A stretch of 64,000 nucleotides of DNA from Anaerolineae bacterium (GTDB lineage: Bacteria > Chloroflexota > Anaerolineae > Promineifilales > Promineifilaceae), in the NCBI GenBank assembly GCA_023382655.1, contig JAHDWK010000009.1:182811-246810 (forward strand), read 5' to 3'. Positions within the stretch are counted from its first letter, which is position 1. Each line of letters begins with the position of its first letter. The notes beneath the pieces are model-generated. The model was not told where the DNA came from, did no database searches, and saw only the letters and a program-made list of their open reading frames with translations. The position numbers and the translations under genes were made by a program. Positions 48,252 to 57,779 of the stretch are shown here, one piece after another.

Positions 48252-51200
48252 ATGTCTAATCTTTCTATCTCCTTGCTGGGTTCGCCCCGCATTGAACAAG
48301 ACGGCTCGCCCATTACTGTTGATACGCGCAAAGCCATTGCGTTGGTGGCCTTCCTGGCTGTTACCAACCGGGCGCATGAGCGTGACCGGCTGGCCCGGTT
48401 GTTGTGGGGAAGTGATTTGCCCCGTGCCCGCGCCGCTTTGCGGCGTACCCTTTCGGTGTTGAAAAAGGCGCTGACGGGCAACTGGTTGTATCTGGAAAAC
48501 GAAATGGTCGGGTTGCGGCGTGGGCCGGGCTTTTGGCTGGATGTGGAACTGTTTTTAGCGCGGCTGGCGGCCTATGGCGCTCACCAACATCCGGCTGGTG
48601 ACGTTTGCCCCAGTTGTTTGCCTTTTTTGCAGGAAGCGGTTTCCCTGTATCGGGACTCATTTTTGGCCGGATTTTTGCTGGGGGATGCGGCAGGTTTTGG
48701 GCAATGGCAAATGGCGGAAGCCGCGTTTTTTCAGCGCAAACAGGCCAAAGCGTTGGAAACATTGTCGCTTTACCATGCACAAACGGGGGAGTATGACACG
48801 GCCGTCACCTTCGCCCATCGTTGGTTACAGCTAGACCCCACCCATGAACCGGGCCATCAATGGTTGATGAAACTGTATGCCTGGCAAGGGCAGCTGGCCA
48901 AAGCGCAACACCAATACCACGATTGTGTGCGGTTGTTAAAACAGAGTGTGGGCCTGCCCCCTCAGCCGGAAACCACTGCCTTGTTCAACCACATCCAAGA
49001 CGGCCGTCCACCTGACAAACCGGTTGCCAACCACCAAAACCCTCGTTTTACACCACCGGCACTTTTTTTTGACACAGACCGGCTCTTTCTCTCTCACAAT
49101 TTGCCTGTACAACTGACACCGTTGATTGGGCGGGAAGTGGAACTTGGCGAAATCAGAGCCAGGTTTAACAATCCCCGCTGCCGGTTACTGACCATCACCG
49201 GCATGGGCGGCGCCGGCAAAACCAGACTGGCCCTGGAATTTGCCTGGCAGCAAAAAGAATCGTTCCGGCATGGTGCGTACTTTATTCCCCTGGCGGCGAT
49301 TGACTCCACTGATTATTTGATCACTACCCTGGCTGACGCCCTCCAATTCTCCCTTTCCGGCGCCGATGCCAAAAAACAGCTTCTCCACTACCTGGCGGAA
49401 AAGGAAATGTTACTGGTGCTGGATAACTTTGAGCATTTGCTCGATGAGGCGGATCTGCTGGTTGAGATTCTGCGCCAGGCGCCGGGCGTCAAATTTTTGG
49501 TCACCTCCCGCACCTGTTTAAATTTCCAGGTGGAATGGCTGTATGAGGTGGGTGGGCTAACGTATGCCCAAGAGAATGACACTACAACCAACCACTATGG
49601 GGCGGTAGCCCTTTTTCTCTATCATGTTAACCGGATACAGCCGCGTTTCACCCAGACAGCAGAGGAGATGACGGCCGTGCATCACATATGCCAGCTACTA
49701 GGCGGTATCCCGCTGGGGCTGGAACTGGCTGCCGCTTTGCTGCGCCAATTTTCCGGCGTGGAAATCGCTGCCGGTATCTCCCAAAATCTGGACTTCCTGA
49801 AAACCACCATGCGCGATGTGCCCCCAGAACATCGCAGTTTACGCGCCGTCTTTGCCCACTCCTGGCGGCTGCTCACCCCGGCAGAGCAAAACTTGCTGCA
49901 ACAACTGGCTATCTTTCACGGCGACTTCAGCCGGGAAGCGGCCCACTCTGTTACCCACGCTGAGCCAGCCTTGTTGCTCAGTCTGGTCAATAAATCACTG
50001 CTGCAAGAAAAAGCAAACGGCCGTTACGAGATGCACAGCCTCATCCAACAATATGCGCGCGAGAAATTACAGGCCGATGAACCAGCCGCCACACGCCTAT
50101 CCCGGCGGCACGGCCAATACTTCCTCACCTTTCTGCAACACCAAACAGATGATTTGAAAACGGCCGTACAAGGGCATGCGCTGGCCGCCATCCGTAAGGA
50201 AATTGACAATGTACACGTTGCCTGGCATTGGGCCGTCAACCAGGAGGAAGAAGCAGAACTTGATCCGGCACTCGATGGCCTTTGCCTGTTTTACGATTTT
50301 TCTAGCTGGTATTACGAAGGGAAAAAAGTGTTTGAAACAGCAGCAGACAAACTGTCAGCTAGAACCCCAGGCAGCATTATCGAAACCAGATTGCGCGCCC
50401 GGCAGGCTTTGTTCATGCACCGTCTTTCTCTGTACGAGCGAGCTAAAGCATTATTGCTCGACTGTTTATCTGTATTTCGCCAACAGCCACTCCTGCTGGA
50501 TACGCTGTTTTGTTTAATTCAATTAGGCACGGTGGCTTTTTTCCTGGGTGAATATGACGAAGCCAAAGCATACCTGCACGAAAGCCTGGCCATTGGCCAA
50601 AAAACAGAAGAGCCATGGTATCTGGCTTATTGTTACAACAGTTTGGGAAATTTATATCGAGTCTTAGGTAGTTACGAAGCGGCATACCAGTGTTTTGAGC
50701 AGGCATTACATCTGCGCCGCGAATGTGGCGACAAAAGGGGCATTGCCGTTACCCTAAACAACCTGGGCAGTGTGGCCGAAACGGTTGGCGATTACGAGGA
50801 AGCACGGCGTTTACTTAAAGAAAGCCTCCTACTCAAAGAAGAATCAGGGGATCGCAAAGGGGTAGCCGTCTCTATGCTCAATCTGGGCCGGGTGCTCTCT
50901 TTATCCGGTCGGGCCACTGAAGGGCAGAAACTCCTGGCAAACAGTTTTGTCATTTTCAAAGAGGTGGGCGAGTTGGCTGGCGCTGCCCTGGCTATTACCA
51001 ACCAGGGCAATATCGCTTATGCTGCCAACCAGCTTACCGAAGCCGGCCACTACTATGCCGAAAGTCTAAAAATATCCCAGACCATTAATGACCGGCGCGG
51101 CATTGTTTTTTCGCTAAATGACTTGGGCAAGGTGGCGCTGGCGCAACACAATTACACCGATTCTCAGGCCTACTTTAGCCAGGCGCTATCCTTGGCAGCC

Positions 51201-51527
51201 GAGATGAAATCAACGCCGCAAATGTTGGAAGCCCTGGCCGGTCTGGCTGATCTGCTCCAGAGATGCGGTGAAAGCGCAAAAGCGCTGGATGTGCTGCGGT
51301 GCGTTCTCCACCACCAGGCGCTTGACCGTGAAACGCGGGAATATGCCGGCGCCCTGAAAATGGAGATAGAAAGCCAACGAGCCACGGCCGTGTCTGCCTC
51401 TGTTTGGCAATCTCAGCCAGACCACGATTTGTTTGCTGAAGCGCAAAACGTCCTTCATTGGCTGGCGCGCCGTGAACTTCCCGCCACTACGCTGCTAAAA
51501 GAGGACAGTCAGATCATCCACCGTTAA
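48252..51527 (+). CDS. BTAD/NB-ARC-type ATPase/TPR regulator, paralogue of the 3.8-6.9 kb gene
   Basis: 1091 residues. The winged helix (1-95; LSISLLGSPRIEQDG) and BTAD (to about 250) include a CPSC pair (Cys119, Cys122) at the same place as the CSDC of its paralogue, just before the LYRDSFLAGF motif. The ATPase has Walker A GMGGAGKT at 317-324 and LLVLDNFEHLLDEAD as Walker B. TPR repeats fill about 690-1040 (YLAYCYNSLGNLYRVLGSYEAAY). AGGAGG precedes the ATG. It points away from the lectin giant and into the run of secreted-protein genes, so it is placed to control either set. AfsR/SARP-like proteins bind direct repeats near promoters; the inducing signal is unknown. Confidence 0.9.
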   Translation: MSNLSISLLGSPRIEQDGSPITVDTRKAIALVAFLAVTNRAHERDRLARLLWGSDLPRARAALRRTLSVLKKALTGNWLYLENEMVGLRRGPGFWLDVELFLARLAAYGAHQHPAGDVCPSCLPFLQEAVSLYRDSFLAGFLLGDAAGFGQWQMAEAAFFQRKQAKALETLSLYHAQTGEYDTAVTFAHRWLQLDPTHEPGHQWLMKLYAWQGQLAKAQHQYHDCVRLLKQSVGLPPQPETTALFNHIQDGRPPDKPVANHQNPRFTPPALFFDTDRLFLSHNLPVQLTPLIGREVELGEIRARFNNPRCRLLTITGMGGAGKTRLALEFAWQQKESFRHGAYFIPLAAIDSTDYLITTLADALQFSLSGADAKKQLLHYLAEKEMLLVLDNFEHLLDEADLLVEILRQAPGVKFLVTSRTCLNFQVEWLYEVGGLTYAQENDTTTNHYGAVALFLYHVNRIQPRFTQTAEEMTAVHHICQLLGGIPLGLELAAALLRQFSGVEIAAGISQNLDFLKTTMRDVPPEHRSLRAVFAHSWRLLTPAEQNLLQQLAIFHGDFSREAAHSVTHAEPALLLSLVNKSLLQEKANGRYEMHSLIQQYAREKLQADEPAATRLSRRHGQYFLTFLQHQTDDLKTAVQGHALAAIRKEIDNVHVAWHWAVNQEEEAELDPALDGLCLFYDFSSWYYEGKKVFETAADKLSARTPGSIIETRLRARQALFMHRLSLYERAKALLLDCLSVFRQQPLLLDTLFCLIQLGTVAFFLGEYDEAKAYLHESLAIGQKTEEPWYLAYCYNSLGNLYRVLGSYEAAYQCFEQALHLRRECGDKRGIAVTLNNLGSVAETVGDYEEARRLLKESLLLKEESGDRKGVAVSMLNLGRVLSLSGRATEGQKLLANSFVIFKEVGELAGAALAITNQGNIAYAANQLTEAGHYYAESLKISQTINDRRGIVFSLNDLGKVALAQHNYTDSQAYFSQALSLAAEMKSTPQMLEALAGLADLLQRCGESAKALDVLRCVLHHQALDRETREYAGALKMEIESQRATAVSASVWQSQPDHDLFAEAQNVLHWLARRELPATTLLKEDSQIIHR

Positions 51528-51603
51528 TTCCCCTGTCACACCACTTCCCCAAAATCCTTCCCCCGGCGACACTGCCACGATAGCTGCCGGTTAAGCTGGT
51601 GGC

Positions 51604-51816
51604 ATGAATGATGGTAGTCCCCCGCAAACCCACCTGTTTGTTATTCGCATCTGGGCGCAGGATATCGAACACGGCCGTAGTGAATGGCGCGGCCGGGTGC
51701 AGCATGTCCCCTCTGGCGAAGTGCATTACTTCCGTGAATGGGCCGACATGCTGTCCATTGTCCAGCACATGTTGCCGAATGTTGGTGGGGATGAGGGCGT
51801 AATCGGTAATCGGTGA
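51604..51816 (+). CDS. Small conserved hypothetical protein
   Basis: 70 residues. The central part (HLFVIRIWAQDIEHG, WRGRVQHVPSGE, VHYFREWADML) resembles a small protein family that I recall from other Chloroflexota, in which WRGxxxHVPSGExxYF is the conserved core. No signal peptide and no membrane helix. The start at ATG 51604 lacks a clear ribosome binding site. It follows the regulator by 76 bp on the same strand. The family is uncharacterised and may be a small regulator or adaptor. Confidence 0.6.
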   Translation: MNDGSPPQTHLFVIRIWAQDIEHGRSEWRGRVQHVPSGEVHYFREWADMLSIVQHMLPNVGGDEGVIGNR

Positions 51817-51834
51817 TCGGTAAACGATCAACCG
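51801..51834 (+). promoter_or_regulatory. Heptamer direct repeats and imperfect hairpin before the beta-helix gene
   Basis: ATCGGT occurs three times with 7-bp spacing (51802, 51809, 51816), immediately followed by CGATCAACCG, which can pair with CGGTGATCG. It overlaps the end of the small gene upstream and lies 23-50 bp before the next start. SARP-type regulators are known to bind direct repeats, so this is a possible operator, but the 7-bp period differs from the usual spacing. Confidence 0.35.
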
Positions 51835-51856
51835 TTATCGGCATGTGGAGGTAAAC

Positions 51857-53386
51857 ATGAATCGGAAATTGATAACTGGTGTAGGTATTTTGTGTGTCTG
51901 CCTGGCGCTGGCAGTGGTGAGCGGTGGGCGGCAACTGCTGGCCGACATGCAGGGCGGCGGCAATGTGCCGGGGCTGATCAGCTACCAGGGTTTCCTGGCG
52001 GATGGCAACGGCGATCCGGTGGCTGATGGCAGCTACCCGATGGAGTTCGCCATTTATGACGCCGCCAGCAGCGGGACGCTGATCTGGGCCGAATCCCACA
52101 GCAGCGTCACCGTTGGTGGTGGCTTTTTTGCCGTGCTGTTGGGCGGTGGCAGTTGTAGCAATGGCTGTCCGTTGGATGCCGACACGTTTGCCACCGCCAG
52201 CCGCTATTTACAGGTCAGCGCCGACACCGGCAGCGGCCTGACCACCTTTCCGCGTCAGCGGTTAGCTTCTGCGCCCTATGCTTTACAGGCCGAATATGCG
52301 GCGACATCTCCCTGGGATGGGCTGACAGGTGTGCCCGCCGGCTTTGCCGATGGCGTGGATGATGACACGCTGGGGGCGTTGCCGTGTAGTCTCGACCAAA
52401 TCCCCAAATGGAATGGTAGCGCCTGGGTTTGTGCAGCCGATGAGGCCGGTGGCGGTGCGGGGTATGACAATGTGATTACGGTGGCTGCCAGCGGCGGTGA
52501 TTTCACCTCGGTAGCGGCGGCGCTGGCCAGTATCACCGATAGCTCGTCTACCAATCGCTACCTGGTGCGGGTGATGCCTGGCGTTTACACCGAAACTGAC
52601 CTGGTGGTGGTGAAGGCGTATGTGCATGTGCGTGGCTCCGGGCCAAACGCAACGGTGATCACCTCCAGCCGCACCGGAGGGTCGCCGGGTAATGGGGCAG
52701 CGACGGTGGATTTGCTGGACAACGGCCGTATCTCCGACATCACCGTGCGCAACACCGGTACCGGCACGTTTGGCATCGCTCTCTACAGCGCCGAGACCAC
52801 ACGGGCGGCGGTAGTAGACAACGTCGTCGCCGAAGCCATTGGCGCGGGTGGCACCGGCCATTACGCCGCTTACTGGAATGATGCCGAAGCTATCATCCGT
52901 AACAGCACCTTGTTTGCGGGCGGGGCGACGGGTTTTGGCACAGCCGTCAACGCCGCCTTTGGCAGCGTCAACATTGCCGGTGGTTTTCCGATGGCGCTCA
53001 TCGAAAACAGCATCCTGATGGGTGGCTCCGCCAGCAACCTGGAAAACTGCAACGACAATACGGGCACCGGCTTTGGCATGCAGCTCAGCAATTCCACACC
53101 CCTGGTACGCACCAGTTACATCTGCGGCGGGCATCGTGGCGTGGCTGTTTACACCAACGGCAATCCGCAAATACAAAACAGCAGTGTGAAAGTCAGTTCT
53201 ACCGGCAGCGCCTTCTTGTTTGAGATTAGCGCGTCTGGCAGCATTTCCGCAGCCAATTCCGGGATCAGTTATGTGGGCAACAAGTTCACCGGCGCCGGCA
53301 CCGGGCTGCGCTGTGTCCACAATTACAACCTGGGCACCTGGGCGGCCTTGAGCAATGGCACAACGTCAGGGACCGCTTGCAATTGA
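51857..53386 (+). CDS. Secreted parallel beta-helix protein
   Basis: 509 residues from ATG 51857, chosen because GGAGGT lies 4-5 nt upstream; the in-frame GTG at 51845 lies before that site. The signal peptide is MNRKLITGVGILCVCLALAVVSG. Residues 30-140 form a domain common in secreted proteins (ISYQGFLADGNGDPV, RQRLASAPYALQAEYA). Residues 205-500 look like a pectin-lyase-type right-handed beta-helix (VITVAASGGDFTSVAAALASI, VRVMPGVYTETD, NGRISDITVRNTG). The first part resembles the tail-fibre-like assembly region of surface proteins, the second a carbohydrate-active or structural fold. It ends in GTACN without the YLP tail of its downstream neighbours. A family hairpin starts 9 bp after the stop. 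Confidence 0.85.
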   Translation: MNRKLITGVGILCVCLALAVVSGGRQLLADMQGGGNVPGLISYQGFLADGNGDPVADGSYPMEFAIYDAASSGTLIWAESHSSVTVGGGFFAVLLGGGSCSNGCPLDADTFATASRYLQVSADTGSGLTTFPRQRLASAPYALQAEYAATSPWDGLTGVPAGFADGVDDDTLGALPCSLDQIPKWNGSAWVCAADEAGGGAGYDNVITVAASGGDFTSVAAALASITDSSSTNRYLVRVMPGVYTETDLVVVKAYVHVRGSGPNATVITSSRTGGSPGNGAATVDLLDNGRISDITVRNTGTGTFGIALYSAETTRAAVVDNVVAEAIGAGGTGHYAAYWNDAEAIIRNSTLFAGGATGFGTAVNAAFGSVNIAGGFPMALIENSILMGGSASNLENCNDNTGTGFGMQLSNSTPLVRTSYICGGHRGVAVYTNGNPQIQNSSVKVSSTGSAFLFEISASGSISAANSGISYVGNKFTGAGTGLRCVHNYNLGTWAALSNGTTSGTACN

Positions 53387-53395
53387 GCGAACCAT

Positions 53396-53429
53396 AAACC
53401 TGACAGGTTTTCCCAAACCTGTCAGGTTT
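53396..53429. repeat. Intergenic hairpin H1 of the 15-bp-stem family
   Basis: AAACCTGACAGGTTT pairs perfectly with 53415-53429 across the loop TCCC. It lies between the beta-helix gene and the ribosome binding site (AAGGAG at 53431) of the next gene. There is no T-tract. Confidence 0.85.
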
Positions 53430-53442
53430 GAAGGAGAGACGT

Positions 53443-53736
53443 ATGAAACGCATCAATAAAAAATGGCTGCTGCTGTTGGTAGTTCTCACGGCCGTGCTCC
53501 TCACCGTCGGTCTGGTTTTTGCCGGGGGCGACATGCTCCCCCGCAGCCTGGTTAGCAGCGGCGGTGGGTTGGTCAGCCAGAGCGGCTACACCCTGCACAG
53601 TGCCATCGGCCAGCCGGTAGTGGGGGCAGTGCAAAACGAGGACACGCTGTGCAGCGGCTACCTCTGCGGCGCAGACGCCCCACCGGTGACGGGCGGCAGC
53701 TACTACATCTATCTACCAGTCGTGATTCGGCCGTAA
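53443..53736 (+). CDS. Small secreted protein with C-terminal YLPVVIRP tail
   Basis: 97 residues from ATG 53443 (AAGGAG at 53431; the in-frame TTG at 53428 lies inside the hairpin). A signal peptide (about 1-27, ending VFAGG) is followed by a short domain, SLVSSGGGLVSQSGYTLHSAIGQPVVG. This is of the SGG...GYxLxxxxGQPxxG kind seen in many Chloroflexota secreted proteins. It then ends in SYYIYLPVVIRP. The same tail ends three further proteins downstream. It may be a minimal carrier of that tail or a small surface protein. Function unknown. Confidence 0.8.
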   Translation: MKRINKKWLLLLVVLTAVLLTVGLVFAGGDMLPRSLVSSGGGLVSQSGYTLHSAIGQPVVGAVQNEDTLCSGYLCGADAPPVTGGSYYIYLPVVIRP

Positions 53737-53740
53737 ATAA

Positions 53741-53774
53741 AGACCTGACAGGTTTCCAAAAACCTGTCAGGTCT
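53741..53774. repeat. Intergenic hairpin H2
   Basis: AGACCTGACAGGTTT (53741-53755) pairs with 53760-53774, loop CCAA, 15 bp, perfect. It starts 5 bp after the stop of the 97-residue gene and ends 9 bp before the AAGGAG of the subtilase gene. Confidence 0.85.
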
Positions 53775-53796
53775 GCCCTCTCAAGGAGAAATGATC

Positions 53797-56700
53797 ATGA
53801 AGACAAACCGCCTGTTGCTTTTGTCTTTGCCCTTGCTGCTTTTGGTAATAATTATGGGTTGGCGGCACACGGCCGTCAGCGCCGACACTCCCCCGGTCAC
53901 AAAACCCCCACTGGACGAAACCTTGCTGGACATGGTGCAAACGAGCGGCATGGTCCCGGTCATCATTGGCCTGAACGTACCTGATTTTGCACCCGAAATT
54001 GCCGACGAAGCAGGGCAAATGGCGGCGATTCGCCAGAAGCAAACGGCCGTACTGGACTCATTAGCCGGTTATAACATCCAAAATATCAAGCAGTTCCCCT
54101 ACATTCCCTACATGGCGCTGTGGGTGGACGAGGCCGGACTGTATGCCCTACAAGATGACCCCACCGTGACCACCATTTACGAAGACCGTGTGTCTGCCCC
54201 CATGACCAGTGACAGCACGCCCATCATTAACGCCAACAATGCCAACAACATTGGCTATCGCGGTCAGGGGCGCACCGTCGCCGTGCTGGACACCGGCCTC
54301 AACCGTACCCATCCGGACCTCAACGGCAAAGTGGTATCCGAGGCGTGTTACTCCACGTTTAATCCCCTGGCTCTGGCAACCAGCCTGTGCCCTAACGGCA
54401 ACAACAGCCAGACGGGGACGGGCGCATCCAATCCGCCGCCCAGTTTTGTGGCCGGCTTTGATCACGGCACACATGTGGCCGGCACTGTGGCCGGGGTAGC
54501 GCCCCAGGCCACCCTCATCGGCATCCAGGTTTTCTCGCGCTTTACCGACATTGCCGGGTCGCCGCCTGGCCCATTTACGCCTTGCGCCAATGGCGGACGG
54601 CCGTCGCCCTGTACCCTCTCCTACAGTTCTGACCAGATTTTGGGCTTGCAGCGTGTCTATGCTCTGCGCAACAGTTACAGCATCGCCGCCGTGAACATGA
54701 GCCTGGGGGGCGGTTCCTACACGAGCAATTGTGACAACCTCGATGCCGCCCTGACGACCACCATTCTCAGCCTGCGCACGGCGGGCATCACCACCGTCAT
54801 CTCCGCCGGTAACAACAGCTACCGTAGCAGCATTGGCGCGCCCGCCTGCATCTCCCATGCCGTGAGCGTGGGCGGCACGACCTCCACGCCAGGGCCGGCG
54901 ACGCCAGACCTGGTGGGCAGTTACTCCAACGCCGCCAGCATTATGACGCTGTGGGCGCCGGGCGGCTGGATTCGCGCGGCCGTGCCCACCTGGGCCACTT
55001 CCTGCGGGCCGGGTGTGGCCCCCGTCAATAATCGCTGTTACAAACAGGGCACTTCCATGGCCGCGCCCCATGTGGCCGGTGCTTTGGCCGTGATACGTTC
55101 GGCCGTCCCCAGCGCCACCGTTAACCAGATGATCAGCGCCCTGACCAGCACCGGGCCATCCATCACCGACCAGCGTTCGGGTGGTTTTGTGACGAAGCGG
55201 CGGCTGGATGTGTATGCCGCCACCTGCCAGTTGGCCGGGTGCGACCAGGATGATTTCCGCATCCTGACGCTGGGGCAGAGTTTGAATGGTTCGTTGGGTA
55301 CGGGCAGCGATTACACCGATGTCTACTACTTCAACGGTACGGCCAACCAGCGGCTGCGCATCAGCATGAACCGGCTGACCGGGATGCTAGACCCATATCT
55401 GGTGTTTGTGGACCCCAATGGCAATCTGGTGGCGCTGAACAATGACGGTGGGGCGGGTACGAATGCACTGATTGACCCGGTGATATTGCCGTTGAACGGC
55501 CGTTACACCATCTATGCCCTCCGCGCCAATTCCGGCTCTGGTACCTATCAGATTCAGGTGGCGCAGGGCACCTTTGGTGCGAACCCCGTGCCCACGCTCT
55601 TGAGCCTGAACCGCACTTCGGCCACCGTCAACAGCCCCGCCGGTTTTTGGGTGGGGCTGACCGGTAATAACTTCACCAGCAATTCGGTTGTGCGCTGGAA
55701 TGGGCAGAACCGGCCCACCTCTTATTCCAGTGGCACATTCATTTGGGGCTGGGTTTATGCCAGCGATACCAACGTGTTGGGCAATTACAGCATCACCGTC
55801 TTCACACCCACGCCCGGCGGTGGCACATCGTTTGCCCAAAACTTTCAAATTACCTCAGACCCGTTGGGCGTCAGCGAGATGTTGGCCCCCCTGCCGGATA
55901 GCAGTGTGCCGGTGGGTGTGCAGCAGACCTTTGCCATTAGCTGGACGCACCCCATTAGCTCCTGGCGGGTGATGCAAAACATTGACATCCGCTTGAAAGA
56001 CGTGAGCGACCAGACCGCTTTCTGGATTCGTTTTACCGAGGGCAGCCCCACCAGCACCATCGCTTTGTTGAACACCAGCGGCGAACATATGGCCAGCAGC
56101 CCGTTGGTTAGCGGGCAGTACGGTCAGGCGGAAGATTTGGTGGTACCGGACCTGGTGACGATGCACATGGCCGATACCATCTTCTTTGGTTCCGGGCGCA
56201 CGGTCATCATCAGCCCCACCGTCACGTTTGGTAGTATGGCCCCTGGTCGCTACATGGTGGAGTTTACGGTGAACAATGACGAAGGTGAGGTGCAGGATGC
56301 GGATGTGGTCGGCGCGTTTTATGTGCTGCCGCCGGGCTGTGATACGGCGCTGACGGGGGTGCAGGTGAGCGGGCCGGACACAGGTACGGTGAACAGCAAT
56401 TACCAGTTCACGGCCGTCATCACCCCCACCGCGCTCTCCGATGTCAGCTATGTCTGGTCGCCGGAACCGGTGAGTGGGCAGGGCACGGCCGTGGCCACCT
56501 TCAACTGGGCGCAAGCCGGGATGCAGCCAGTGAACGTCGTCGCCCATCATTGCAGCGGTTTCCTGGCCGATGTAGCCACCATGGGCATCCGCACCACCAT
56601 TGTCCCCGACCTGGAGATCAGCAAAGTGGCCCCGGCTACGGCCGTGGCCGGCGACCCCATCACCTACACCCTGACCATCACCAACCGGGGCGGCACAGAC

Positions 56701-57714
56701 GCCACCGGGCTGAGCATTACGGACACGCTGCCACCCGGCGCGACTTATGTCTCTGGCGGCAGTTACAACGGCAGCCAGGTGAGTTGGAACATTCCCACTC
56801 TGCCGGGGTATGCGTTTGCCTCGGAGGTTATCGCCATTGTCACCGCCAATGAGACCATCAGCAACAGCGTCTACAGCGTGACGGCTGATGGCGGCTACAG
56901 CGCCATGGGGCAGGACACGGCCGTGACCCGCATTGTAGACGCCCAGGTCATGTTGACGCCGCTGCTGACGCGGACGCTGCATTACGCGGGCAGCCAGAGT
57001 ACGGACATGACCGTGCCCTATGGTTCCGTCTTCGCCGACACCATGCTGGCGTATGATGAACTGGCGACGCCGCCTTACCCGGTTCCGTCCGGGTATGCCG
57101 GACGTACTTTCCGCCTGAGCGCCTACCAGGACAACCAGATGATACCCGATCTGACGCTGGCGGAAACGGCCGTGATCACCCTCACCTATGCTCAGGCGGA
57201 CGTGTCTGGACTGGATGAAAACCTGCTGACCATCCATTACTGGGACGGGAATGGCTGGTCACGGGACGGCGTGATGTGTGAACGGAATGGGCAGGCCAAC
57301 TGGGTAAGCTGCCGCGTGCCGCGTGCGCCGGTGACGGCGTATGCGCTGTTGGAAGGGCGGTCTACCCTTTACCTGCCCTTTATCACCAATGGCCTGGCGG
57401 CCCCGCCGCCTGCGCTGGCGGCGACCATCACCGGCATATCGTTGGTGGGCAGCCAGTATCATGCCACCTTCCACACCACCGGTTTCACGCCGGACATCAT
57501 GCACACCCACGTCCACTTCTTCTTTAACACCGTGCCGCCGGAGCAGGCGGGTGTGCCCGGCGCTGGCCCCTGGTATGTATACGGCGGCGGCAGCCCGTTT
57601 ACCGGCTACGGCCCGGCCGACCGGCCGCAGGCGGCCACACAACTCTGTGCCCTGGTGGCGAACCATGACCACAGCGTCATCCTGAGCAGCGGCAACTGTA
57701 TGAATTTGCCGTAA
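53797..57714 (+). CDS. Secreted S8 subtilisin-like serine peptidase
   Basis: 1305 residues. ATG 53797 is preferred to ATG 53791 because AAGGAG (53783-53788) is then 8 nt away. A signal peptide (about 1-28) and an I9-type propeptide (about 50-130) precede the S8 domain, with all three catalytic residues: Asp165 (VAVLDTGLN), His223 (DHGTHVAGTVAG) and Ser420 (GTSMAAPHVAGALA). A pre-peptidase-type C-terminal domain (about 490-590), an IPT-like domain, Ig-like parts and a DUF11 domain (about 950-1040; YTLTITNRGGTDATGLSITDTLP) follow. STLYLPFITNG near 1190 is an internal version of the YLP tail, followed by an extra 110-residue His-rich domain (IMHTHVHFFFN, VANHDHSV). It probably degrades or processes extracellular proteins and could mature its secreted neighbours. 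Confidence 0.92.
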   Translation: MKTNRLLLLSLPLLLLVIIMGWRHTAVSADTPPVTKPPLDETLLDMVQTSGMVPVIIGLNVPDFAPEIADEAGQMAAIRQKQTAVLDSLAGYNIQNIKQFPYIPYMALWVDEAGLYALQDDPTVTTIYEDRVSAPMTSDSTPIINANNANNIGYRGQGRTVAVLDTGLNRTHPDLNGKVVSEACYSTFNPLALATSLCPNGNNSQTGTGASNPPPSFVAGFDHGTHVAGTVAGVAPQATLIGIQVFSRFTDIAGSPPGPFTPCANGGRPSPCTLSYSSDQILGLQRVYALRNSYSIAAVNMSLGGGSYTSNCDNLDAALTTTILSLRTAGITTVISAGNNSYRSSIGAPACISHAVSVGGTTSTPGPATPDLVGSYSNAASIMTLWAPGGWIRAAVPTWATSCGPGVAPVNNRCYKQGTSMAAPHVAGALAVIRSAVPSATVNQMISALTSTGPSITDQRSGGFVTKRRLDVYAATCQLAGCDQDDFRILTLGQSLNGSLGTGSDYTDVYYFNGTANQRLRISMNRLTGMLDPYLVFVDPNGNLVALNNDGGAGTNALIDPVILPLNGRYTIYALRANSGSGTYQIQVAQGTFGANPVPTLLSLNRTSATVNSPAGFWVGLTGNNFTSNSVVRWNGQNRPTSYSSGTFIWGWVYASDTNVLGNYSITVFTPTPGGGTSFAQNFQITSDPLGVSEMLAPLPDSSVPVGVQQTFAISWTHPISSWRVMQNIDIRLKDVSDQTAFWIRFTEGSPTSTIALLNTSGEHMASSPLVSGQYGQAEDLVVPDLVTMHMADTIFFGSGRTVIISPTVTFGSMAPGRYMVEFTVNNDEGEVQDADVVGAFYVLPPGCDTALTGVQVSGPDTGTVNSNYQFTAVITPTALSDVSYVWSPEPVSGQGTAVATFNWAQAGMQPVNVVAHHCSGFLADVATMGIRTTIVPDLEISKVAPATAVAGDPITYTLTITNRGGTDATGLSITDTLPPGATYVSGGSYNGSQVSWNIPTLPGYAFASEVIAIVTANETISNSVYSVTADGGYSAMGQDTAVTRIVDAQVMLTPLLTRTLHYAGSQSTDMTVPYGSVFADTMLAYDELATPPYPVPSGYAGRTFRLSAYQDNQMIPDLTLAETAVITLTYAQADVSGLDENLLTIHYWDGNGWSRDGVMCERNGQANWVSCRVPRAPVTAYALLEGRSTLYLPFITNGLAAPPPALAATITGISLVGSQYHATFHTTGFTPDIMHTHVHFFFNTVPPEQAGVPGAGPWYVYGGGSPFTGYGPADRPQAATQLCALVANHDHSVILSSGNCMNLP

Positions 57715-57728
57715 GCGTGGCCAAAACC

Positions 57729-57762
57729 AGACCCTAAGGGTTTCCCAAAACCCTTAGGGTCT
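57729..57762. repeat. Intergenic hairpin H3, variant stem
   Basis: AGACCCTAAGGGTTT (57729-57743) pairs with 57748-57762, loop CCCA. The outer and inner pairs equal those of the other family members, but the middle of the stem is CTAAG instead of TGACA, changed on both arms so that pairing is kept. It is 14 bp after the subtilase stop and 7 bp before the GGAG of the next gene. Confidence 0.85.
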
Positions 57763-57779
57763 TACCTTTGGAGATAGTT

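Noticed and set aside
52283..53320. 345-codon antisense frame inside the beta-helix gene
   Set aside because: Shadow of a repetitive, GC-rich sense gene; no start signals or recognisable domain.
53701..53736. YLPVV tail as an LPXTG sortase signal
   Set aside because: No Thr-Gly after LP, no following membrane helix; the chain ends within a few residues.
55855..57237. 460-codon antisense frame inside the subtilase gene
   Set aside because: High-GC shadow frame; the sense frame has intact domains through this stretch.
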